This document shows positions 58,388 to 64,000 of a stretch of DNA of 64,000 nt, in pieces. Both the position numbers and the translations under genes were made by a program. Source of the DNA: SFFI01 sp964398655 (GTDB lineage Bacteria > Bacillota > Clostridia > Saccharofermentanales > DTU023); NCBI GenBank assembly GCA_964398655.1, contig CAYNNG010000002.1:38290-102289 (forward strand). The letters run 5' to 3'. Position 1 is the stretch's first letter, and each line of letters opens with the position of its first letter. The notes under the pieces were generated by a model. It was given only the letters and a program-made list of their open reading frames with translations, was not told the origin of the DNA and ran no database searches.

Positions 58388-59665
58388 GTGGAAAATATAT
58401 ATGCCCCCTATGGGATTAGTGATGAGATTTTCCAGATTTCTGAACAGGTTTTAGCAGATCTGGCCCCAACTTTTGCCCAGCTTGATCAAGCAACGGAAAA
58501 ACGCCAGCTGCGTGTAATTAAAGCCTTGCAGGAGGCAAATTTACGGGAATCTTCCCTGCAGGGCTCTACAGGTTACGGCAATTACGACGCAGGCAGACAG
58601 GCTTTGGAAGAGGCTTATGCCAGTTATTTTCGCAGCGAAGCGGCCCTGGTGCGTATGCAATTTTCTTCTGGCACCCACGTCCTCGCAACCTGCCTGCGCG
58701 GGCTCTTACGGCCGGGGCAGGAGGTTTTAGTCGTTACTTCTGAGGTTTATGACACCCTGCATGCCACTTTGGGGATTTCAGACGAGAATAAGGATAGAGA
58801 TTTAGGCTCGCTGCGGGATTTTGGTATTAGCCACCGCGTGGTTGACCTCAAACCCAACGGGGACTTTGACTATGAGGCGATCAAAGCTGCCCTGTCTCCT
58901 AAAACCAGCCTTGTCTATGTACAAAAATCTTTGGGCTACACCGAGCGCCCCTGCCTGCTAAATCGCCAAATAGGCGAGCTAGTGGCATTCCTTAAGCAAG
59001 AGAGACCAGGCTTGCCTTTGATGGTTGATAATTGCTATGGAGAAATGGTCGAAGACGAGGAACCCACGGCTTATGGTGCCGATATCTGCGCAGGCTCTTT
59101 AATTAAAAATCTGGGGGCGGGAGTGGCAGAATCGGGCGGTTACGTCTGTGGCCGTAAAGACCTGGTTGACCGGGTAGCGGCCGCGATGACCGCTCCGGGT
59201 ATTGGAGCGGAGGTGGGACCTAGCCTGGGGCAGAACACTAAGTTGATTAAAGGCTTTTACTTTGCTCCGCATGTGGTTAGGGAAGCCCTAAAATCTGCCC
59301 GCCATGCGGCAGGTCTCTTGTCTGCTTTAGGCTTTGAGGTATTCCCAGGAGCCAAGGATGAGCGGGGAGACATCGTGCAGCGGGTTGCTTTGGGCAGCCC
59401 GGAAGCCTTAATTAAATTTTGTGAGCAAATTCAATTTTCCTCGCCTGTAGATGCGTCTTTTGCCCCTGTACCTTCCCCCATGGCAGGGTATGACTGTGAT
59501 ATTATTATGGCATCCGGCTCCTTTGTGCAGGGATCTTCCATAGAACTTTCCTGCGATGGCCCTTTAAAGCCGCCCTACAACGCGTACTTACAAGGGAGCC
59601 TAAGTTTTGCAAATGGTCGACTTGCGGTCATGAAGGCCGCGCAAAGTCTAGTCGCGAGGGGGTAG
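58388..59665 (+). CDS. methionine gamma-lyase-like PLP enzyme (aluminium-resistance family)
   Basis: Fold-type I PLP-dependent enzyme of the family once named for aluminium resistance; proposed as a Cys/Met lyase, true substrate unknown. The opening ESSLQGSTGYGNYDAGR and RMQFSSGTHVLA blocks, the cofactor-binding D214 in LMVDNCYGEM and the Schiff-base K240 in GSLIKNLGAG are all present. At 425 residues it is normal. The start is GTG with AAGGAG 8 bases upstream. It lies downstream of tRNA-Leu(GAG) and one base before the HlyD-like gene. Confidence 0.9.
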   Translation: MENIYAPYGISDEIFQISEQVLADLAPTFAQLDQATEKRQLRVIKALQEANLRESSLQGSTGYGNYDAGRQALEEAYASYFRSEAALVRMQFSSGTHVLATCLRGLLRPGQEVLVVTSEVYDTLHATLGISDENKDRDLGSLRDFGISHRVVDLKPNGDFDYEAIKAALSPKTSLVYVQKSLGYTERPCLLNRQIGELVAFLKQERPGLPLMVDNCYGEMVEDEEPTAYGADICAGSLIKNLGAGVAESGGYVCGRKDLVDRVAAAMTAPGIGAEVGPSLGQNTKLIKGFYFAPHVVREALKSARHAAGLLSALGFEVFPGAKDERGDIVQRVALGSPEALIKFCEQIQFSSPVDASFAPVPSPMAGYDCDIIMASGSFVQGSSIELSCDGPLKPPYNAYLQGSLSFANGRLAVMKAAQSLVARG

Positions 59666-59666
59666 C

Positions 59667-61004
59667 TTGTCACGTAATCCCAGGCCAGCTAAGCAAGAAA
59701 TTGCCAGGTCCAATTACGACCGCCGTTTCCAGCGTGAGGGTAAACGCCGCAGCTTCATGGCTGCTAGTGTTGTCCTCATCTTGATTTGCTTAACCCTCTT
59801 GCTTTTTCTGCGCATTTGGCAGCGCCGGCCTCAACCGCGTTTTCTATTTTTAACGGAGGAATGGCTGGCCCAGGAAGTCGATTTAGACGCCCTGTTAATT
59901 AGAGATGAGACGGTCTATAAGGCACCTTTGGATGGTATTTTTCGCGCCTTTGTACCTCAAGGTTCTAAAGTGGCGAAGGACGCGCGCATTGGCCAAATTT
60001 TGCCAGAAGGTGACTTGGAAGAAGTCCGCAAAATGGACAAGGCCAATAATGACGTTAATGACCGACGTTATGAGCTCTTGGCGGAAGGCCGAGGTGGCAA
60101 TGCTGCCAGAGTATTTGAAGCAGGGGAGAACTCTATCCATCGTAGCCTCCATGTTTTTTATGACCAGGTAGCGGCAGATGATTACAGCAAGCTGCCTGAG
60201 CTGGAAATGGAACTCCGCCTGATCATGGAGCAGCGTGTGGAGGATGCCCAGGCTTTTGAATTTGAAGATGAAGAACTAGACCGCTTGATTTCTATCCGAG
60301 ACCGTTTAGAGGAGAACTCTCTCGATTCTATACGCAATATCTCAAGCGAAGCCTCGGGAATTTTTATCCGCCAATTGGACGGCTTGGAACTGGACTTGGT
60401 ACCAGAGTATGCCATGTCTATTACAGCCAAAGAGCTTAAGAACTACTTGTCTCAAGCACCCTTGCCCCACACGGTGGAAGAAGTTAAGTCAGGACAGGAC
60501 CTCTATAAATTATCGCGGTCTCCTGACCAGTATTTTGCCTGCTTTATTCCTGCGGCTAGTCTAGCCAAGCTTTCTGGTTTGGAAGAGGCGGGCTACGTAC
60601 GCATTTATTGCCCAGCCAACGGGATTACGATTGAAAAAGCTAATATCGTACGCTTTGAAGCAGCTGCGGATGGGGCCCTTTTAGTTTTGCAGTCTCGGCA
60701 AAATCTGGAATCTTTTGTTTCCATGCGCAAGGCTCCTCTGACCATTTATGCTAATGAGAGCAAGGGCCTGCGTGTACCCAAATCTGCTCTTGTCGACTTT
60801 AGCCAGGGGAACTTGGAGGCTGGCTTGAAGATCGTGGACGGAGGATATGTCCAAGAAGCCCGGGTAAAGATTCTTGCCACGAATGAAGAATATGCTCTAG
60901 TGGAAGGTGTGCCTGATTCCCCCTATCAGGTTGAGGTTTCCACCATGATTTTGCTCAATCCTGATAGCATGGCAGCGGGCGAACCTCTGACCGATAATAA
61001 CTAA
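59667..61004 (+). CDS. membrane protein with HlyD-like domain, unknown function
   Basis: 445 residues: a basic N-terminus, one membrane helix at about 31-50, then a biotinyl-lipoyl-like segment (about 80-115, YKAPLDGIFRAFVPQGSKVAK), a helical acidic region (about 120-220), and a C-terminal beta-rich part resembling the barrel of membrane-fusion proteins (LRVPKSALVDF). The pattern fits HlyD-like proteins that Firmicutes carry next to yggS and sepF. No transporter genes adjoin, so an efflux role is unsupported; cell division or wall linkage is possible from context. The start is TTG with GAGGGGG overlapping the previous stop. Confidence 0.7.
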   Translation: MSRNPRPAKQEIARSNYDRRFQREGKRRSFMAASVVLILICLTLLLFLRIWQRRPQPRFLFLTEEWLAQEVDLDALLIRDETVYKAPLDGIFRAFVPQGSKVAKDARIGQILPEGDLEEVRKMDKANNDVNDRRYELLAEGRGGNAARVFEAGENSIHRSLHVFYDQVAADDYSKLPELEMELRLIMEQRVEDAQAFEFEDEELDRLISIRDRLEENSLDSIRNISSEASGIFIRQLDGLELDLVPEYAMSITAKELKNYLSQAPLPHTVEEVKSGQDLYKLSRSPDQYFACFIPAASLAKLSGLEEAGYVRIYCPANGITIEKANIVRFEAAADGALLVLQSRQNLESFVSMRKAPLTIYANESKGLRVPKSALVDFSQGNLEAGLKIVDGGYVQEARVKILATNEEYALVEGVPDSPYQVEVSTMILLNPDSMAAGEPLTDNN

Positions 61005-61060
61005 CTTCGACAGTTGGAGCCCAGAAGGTTAGACTAGAAGTCAAGGTGAGGTGATGATCT

Positions 61061-61786
61061 ATGCTCGAACGTAAAGCAGAATTATGGCAAAACCTGCGGA
61101 ACTTGCAGGAAGAAATTCGTACTCAGGCGGTAAAGTTTGATCGCGATCCGCAAGACATCAACTTGATAGCTGTTTCCAAAACTCACCCCCTCAGTGATAT
61201 CTTAGCGGTACACGAAGCGGGTCAAAGAGCTTTTGGCGAGAACAAGGTACAGGAGCTATGCGAAAAAATGGAAGAAGCTTCCCCCTTGGTGGAAGCTCAG
61301 GACATATCTTGGCACCTAATTGGTACCCTGCAGCGCAACAAGGTAAGATTCGTTGTGGGTAAGGTTGCGCTTATTCATTCAGTTCATACCCTCAAGCTAT
61401 TAAAACAATTAGAGCGTATCGCAGCCGAGCAAGAGCTTGAACAAGATATCCTGCTCCAGGTAAATATTGCTCAGGAGGAGACCAAGCATGGCTTTGCCGT
61501 GGAAGAGCTGGCTGCCGCCTACGACTATGTCGAAACCTGTCCGCATCTCCACTTGCGTGGCCTTATGACCATGGCGCCCGACTTCAGCAATAAAGACGAC
61601 GCCTTCCCCATTTTCCAAAAATGCCATGAACTTTATCAAGACTTACAGAAGGTTTACGGCCAGGAGCAAATAAATACCTTGTCTATGGGTATGTCTGCGG
61701 ATTTTCCTCAGGCTATTGCTGCTGGAGCTACGCACTTAAGAGTAGGGTCTCATATTTTCGGCGCGCGGGACTATAGTAAAGCCTAG
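61061..61786 (+). CDS. yggS: YggS-family pyridoxal phosphate homeostasis protein
   Basis: PLP-binding protein that balances vitamin B6 pools; no enzyme activity is established. Schiff-base lysine K40 in LIAVSKTH, then FGENKVQEL, WHLIGTLQRNK, LQVNIAQEETKHGF, and C-terminal SMGMSADFPQAI and LRVGSHIFG. At 241 residues it is of usual length. Position just before sepF is the conserved ylmE-ylmF arrangement of Firmicutes, though a 225-base gap with its own promoters lies between. Confidence 0.95.
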   Translation: MLERKAELWQNLRNLQEEIRTQAVKFDRDPQDINLIAVSKTHPLSDILAVHEAGQRAFGENKVQELCEKMEEASPLVEAQDISWHLIGTLQRNKVRFVVGKVALIHSVHTLKLLKQLERIAAEQELEQDILLQVNIAQEETKHGFAVEELAAAYDYVETCPHLHLRGLMTMAPDFSNKDDAFPIFQKCHELYQDLQKVYGQEQINTLSMGMSADFPQAIAAGATHLRVGSHIFGARDYSKA

Positions 61787-61836
61787 TTAGATTTAAGTAT
61801 TCTTTCTCCGTAAGGATAATACGTTTTGCTCTTACA

Positions 61837-61859
61837 CGGTCAGGCCTAGTGCCTGATCG
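61837..61859 (+). terminator. hairpin after yggS, possible weak terminator
   Basis: CGGTCAGGC (61837-61845) and GCCTGATCG (61851-61859) pair over nine bases with one G-U, loop CTAGT. Only a short T stretch follows, so termination would be weak. Confidence 0.4.
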
Positions 61860-61906
61860 TACTGATTTAGCGTGGTACTACCAAGATTGTTGCATTAGTG
61901 TTACAG

Positions 61907-61960
61907 TTGACTTACTAAGTAAATATCCGCTAGACACGGGTATTTCAGCCTCCTTATAAT
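61907..61960 (+). promoter_or_regulatory. two tandem candidate promoters for sepF with internal palindrome
   Basis: Promoter one: TTGACT (61907-61912), 18 bases, TAGACA (61931-61936). Promoter two: TAGACA (61931-61936), 18 bases, TATAAT (61955-61960). The palindrome TTACT-A-AGTAA (61912-61922) lies in the spacer of the first and could be an operator. The rest of the 225-base gap shows nothing else recognised. Confidence 0.45.
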
Positions 61961-62011
61961 ATCCAAGATAATTCATTAACTTTGATATTTGCTGCAAAGG
62001 GGAGGGGTCAC

Positions 62012-62659
62012 ATGTTTGATCTTTATAATAAAATTTTCGGTCGCCTGGAAGATGATGAGGCGGATGAAAACTATGATTTAGATTATCTTGAGGACTTCGA
62101 AGACAGCCATCCAGAGCCTTTAAGAGAAGCGGCTCCTCAACAAGGCAACTTTCTCAACCATTTTAACCCTAAGCCCAGACCGGAACGTCCCGAAAACCGT
62201 GTGCGTCCGCAAGGCAGGGTCTTGGATATGCGGACAGGTACTGATATGACCTATGATCAGGAAGTTGTAGTCATGGTTCCTTATGACTTTGAAATGACCA
62301 AGGTTGTGTGCGACCATGTGAGAAATGGTAAGACAGTTATTTGCAATATAGAGCGCATTGACGATTCTACGGCCCAAAGAGTATTAGACTTTATTTTAGG
62401 TGCGACCTACGCTCTTTCAGGATCGCTCGAATCCATTAGCAATAAAATCTTTGTAGTCGCTCCTGCTTCTACACGCTTGTCGGTTAGAACTGAAGAGAGC
62501 CGCAAGCCTAACCGCCCGGTAGAGCGTCCCTACAATTCGCATCCGGCGAGACGTGAGAACCGAAATTTCCCCCGTTTTACGCAAGCCCCTTCGCAAAATT
62601 CTAACCTCGGACAGACGGGCCCTTATTATGCGGAAGATGTGTTAGCTGCTAACCAATAA
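62012..62659 (+). CDS. sepF: cell division protein SepF
   Basis: Anchors FtsZ to the membrane and aids septum formation. The N-terminal MFDLYNKIFGRL is the amphipathic membrane-targeting helix; an acidic and Pro-rich linker follows; the conserved SepF domain spans about 85-165 (VVVMVPYDFEM, DDSTAQRVLDFILGATYAL, IFVVAP). A further 50-residue tail is rich in Arg, Asn and Pro and is longer than usual. Start ATG 62012 has GGGGAGGGG upstream; a TTG at 61982 is less likely. Confidence 0.95.
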   Translation: MFDLYNKIFGRLEDDEADENYDLDYLEDFEDSHPEPLREAAPQQGNFLNHFNPKPRPERPENRVRPQGRVLDMRTGTDMTYDQEVVVMVPYDFEMTKVVCDHVRNGKTVICNIERIDDSTAQRVLDFILGATYALSGSLESISNKIFVVAPASTRLSVRTEESRKPNRPVERPYNSHPARRENRNFPRFTQAPSQNSNLGQTGPYYAEDVLAANQ

Positions 62660-62695
62660 GGATGCCCAGCTTTAATTAGTTCTAAGTTTATAGCC

Positions 62696-62718
62696 AAGAG
62701 ACCCTAGCTGAGTCTTTT
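62696..62718 (+). terminator. weak terminator-like hairpin after sepF
   Basis: AAGAGAC (62696-62702) and GTCTTTT (62712-62718) form a seven-base stem with one G-U, ending in T residues. Confidence 0.4.
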
Positions 62719-62737
62719 TCGTAATTAATAATCCTCT

Positions 62738-62769
62738 AGAAAAACAGCATGGAGACATGCTGTTTTTCT
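62738..62769. terminator. strong intrinsic terminator between sepF and pantothenate kinase
   Basis: Perfect 14-base stem AGAAAAACAGCATG / CATGCTGTTTTTCT with a GAGA loop. The T-rich right arm gives termination rightward, and the A-rich left arm gives it leftward. Confidence 0.85.
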
Positions 62770-62801
62770 TTAGGCGGAAACTAGGCTAAACGGGTAGAAT
62801 A

Positions 62802-63680
62802 GTGGTTAAGACTTACTTTGAAAGTTGGTACAGAGATTTGCAAATTACAATTGGCTTAGATATAGGCGGTTCTACCACCAAAGTGGTTGGCTTCCAGGGA
62901 CAAGACTTATTGGGCAAGACCATGGTCAAAGCCTCGGACCCCATTACATCTACGTATGGAGGGATCGGCCGCTTTTTGAGCCTCAATGATTTAAAACTTC
63001 ACGATGTAAAACAGGTCTTCATGACTGGGGTGGGTTCTTCATATATAGATAAAAACATCCTAGGCCTGCCCACGCAAACGGTGGATGAGTTTAATTCTGT
63101 TGGCCTAGGTGGCCTCTATCTAACAGGTTTGGAGCGGGCCATTGTGGTCTCTATGGGAACGGGTACCTCCTTAGTCTCCGCTAGCAAACAGGGAGGCAAG
63201 CACATTATTGGTACAGGCTTAGGGGGCGGTACGCTATTAGGTCTATCTAAGGCCATATTGAATATCAATGACTTTGGCTTGATTTCAGAACTTGCGGAGG
63301 AGGGCTGCCTGGAGAATATTGACTTAACGATTGGGGACCTGACACCCCGAGCTATACCGGGATTAAAAGCAGAGATTACCGCCTCCAACTTCGGCCAGAT
63401 GAATGACCAAGCGCAGAATACAGACTTGGCACGGGGGATCGTCAATCTGGTATTTCAATCTGTCGGTACGGCTGCCATCCTAGCCTCACGCTTAGAAGAC
63501 TTGTCAGACATAGTTTTTGTAGGCTCTTTGCTGAGGGTAAATGCGGGCCGCCAGAGCTTGGGAGGCTTCGCTGACCTATATAAGAAAAACATTTTAATTC
63601 CCGAAGATGCGGAGTTTGCCACCGCTATGGGAGCAGCCTTATCCGGGCTCACAGACGCCAACCATCGATGGAAGAAGTAG
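62802..63680 (+). CDS. coaW: type II pantothenate kinase
   Basis: Phosphorylates pantothenate, the first step of coenzyme A synthesis. The ASKHA-fold motifs are present: phosphate-1 GLDIGGSTTK near residue 18, TGVGSSYI, SMGTGTSLVSA, GTGLGGGTLLGLS, and FVGSLLRVN near the C-terminus. At 292 residues it resembles the Firmicutes CoaW. The start is uncertain: GTG 62802 is used; a TTG 36 bases further in (before QITIGLDIGG) would give a length closer to the family. It stands alone before the rRNA operon. Confidence 0.88.
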   Translation: MVKTYFESWYRDLQITIGLDIGGSTTKVVGFQGQDLLGKTMVKASDPITSTYGGIGRFLSLNDLKLHDVKQVFMTGVGSSYIDKNILGLPTQTVDEFNSVGLGGLYLTGLERAIVVSMGTGTSLVSASKQGGKHIIGTGLGGGTLLGLSKAILNINDFGLISELAEEGCLENIDLTIGDLTPRAIPGLKAEITASNFGQMNDQAQNTDLARGIVNLVFQSVGTAAILASRLEDLSDIVFVGSLLRVNAGRQSLGGFADLYKKNILIPEDAEFATAMGAALSGLTDANHRWKK

Positions 63681-63705
63681 TGACCGTGGGTTTTTGGCCG
63701 AATCT

Positions 63706-63736
63706 CAACAGAACTCCCGGGAGCGTTGTGAGAAAA
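63706..63736 (+). other. imperfect hairpin between coaW and the rRNA promoter
   Basis: CTCAACA and TGTTGAG-like arms (left about 63706, right ending about 63732) surround a palindromic CTCCCGGGAG. It may end coaW transcription, though no T run follows; function unknown. Confidence 0.3.
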
Positions 63737-63759
63737 ACGAAAAACTTTGAAAAACTTCC

Positions 63760-63788
63760 TTGACAAGCCTATGTGGCTTTGCTAGTAT
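63760..63788 (+). promoter_or_regulatory. rRNA operon promoter
   Basis: TTGACA (63760-63765) and TAGTAT (63783-63788), exactly 17 bases apart, about 155 bases before the 16S gene. An A-rich stretch upstream (63730-63756) resembles an UP element. The leader holds an early hairpin CGCTC-GGTT-GAGCG and, just before 16S, a stem AGAGCCGA/TCGGCTCT (about 63910-63927), with text typical of clostridial 16S leaders (CCTTGAAAATTGAATAG). Confidence 0.85.
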
Positions 63789-63940
63789 TGCAAAGCGCTC
63801 GGTTGAGCGGCAAGAAAAAGGACCTTGAAAATTGAATAGCAGACAAACAAACGAGCCCTTAAGTTAAAGCTTTTGAGAAGCGAAGTACTTAAGAATAAGT
63901 AAGTAATAAAGAGCCGAATCGGCTCTTAGTTTAAGAAATT

Positions 63941-64000
<60 letters not shown>

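Overview
The window reads as a housekeeping stretch of a low-to-medium-GC Gram-positive bacterium of the Firmicutes, most likely a fermentative member of the Clostridia. The evidence is a 16S rRNA 5' end of Firmicutes type at the right edge, Firmicutes-specific genes (Asp23/AmaP, SepF, RNase Y, PgpH, a clostridial-type topoisomerase pair, PPi-type phosphofructokinase, iron-sulfur serine dehydratase) and strong AGGAGG ribosome binding sites. Nearly all genes lie on the + strand, the same direction as the rRNA operon, so + is probably the leading strand. The genus is not identifiable by eye. No CRISPR array, insertion sequence, prophage or resistance island was seen, and no gene-free stretch exceeds 300 bases.

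Layout. 0-11.2 kb: tail of a nucleotidyltransferase, argS, a degenerate M3-peptidase homologue, an rRNA methyltransferase, rdgB, a PheB-like protein, a membrane protein, prfB, a nadD-yqeK fusion, rsfS and comEA. 11.3-14.3 kb: a His-Gln-Lys tRNA cluster, then a leftward thyA-dfrA-ogt unit, then tRNA-Pro. 14.3-19.6 kb: two tandem L,D-transpeptidases, a PPi-type phosphofructokinase, an SH3-domain membrane protein, and tRNA-Gly and tRNA-Arg. 19.7-27.6 kb: a topoisomerase IV pair, a degenerate polysaccharide-deacetylase-like protein, a leftward aspartokinase without an ACT domain, and yqeG. 27.6-36.3 kb: efp, asp23-amaP-DUF2273, nusB, xseA-xseB, dxs, nadK, argR, recN. 36.3-40.8 kb: histidine catabolism (hutH, ftcD, hutI, fchA). 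40.8-52.3 kb: two pseudouridine synthases, RNase Y, an orphan peptide-binding protein, lspA, phoH, pgpH, a ybeY-era fusion, recO. 52.3-64 kb: serine dehydratase, a nuclease-helicase, two tRNA-Leu genes, murD, a PLP-dependent lyase, a HlyD-like protein, yggS, sepF, a type II pantothenate kinase, and the promoter, leader and first bases of a 16S rRNA gene.

How the parts fit. Translation, RNA processing and ribosome assembly dominate (argS, prfB, efp, rsfS, rny, ybeY-era, pseudouridine synthases, nusB, tRNAs, rRNA). Envelope functions are a second theme (L,D-transpeptidases, lspA, murD, sepF). Histidine and serine degradation point to amino-acid fermentation: hutH, hutI, ftcD and fchA would yield glutamate and one-carbon units, but urocanase is not here. 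The serine dehydratase would yield pyruvate.

The most unusual items are the single-ORF YbeY-Era fusion, the NadD-YqeK fusion, an M3-peptidase homologue whose zinc site is gone, a perfect Shine-Dalgarno placed so that RNase Y seems to start at AUA, a hairpin hiding the comEA ribosome binding site, back-to-back overlapping promoters for thyA and tRNA-Pro, and a set of repeats around tRNA-Leu that allows alternative RNA pairings. All family assignments rest on motif recognition by eye; no database search was run.
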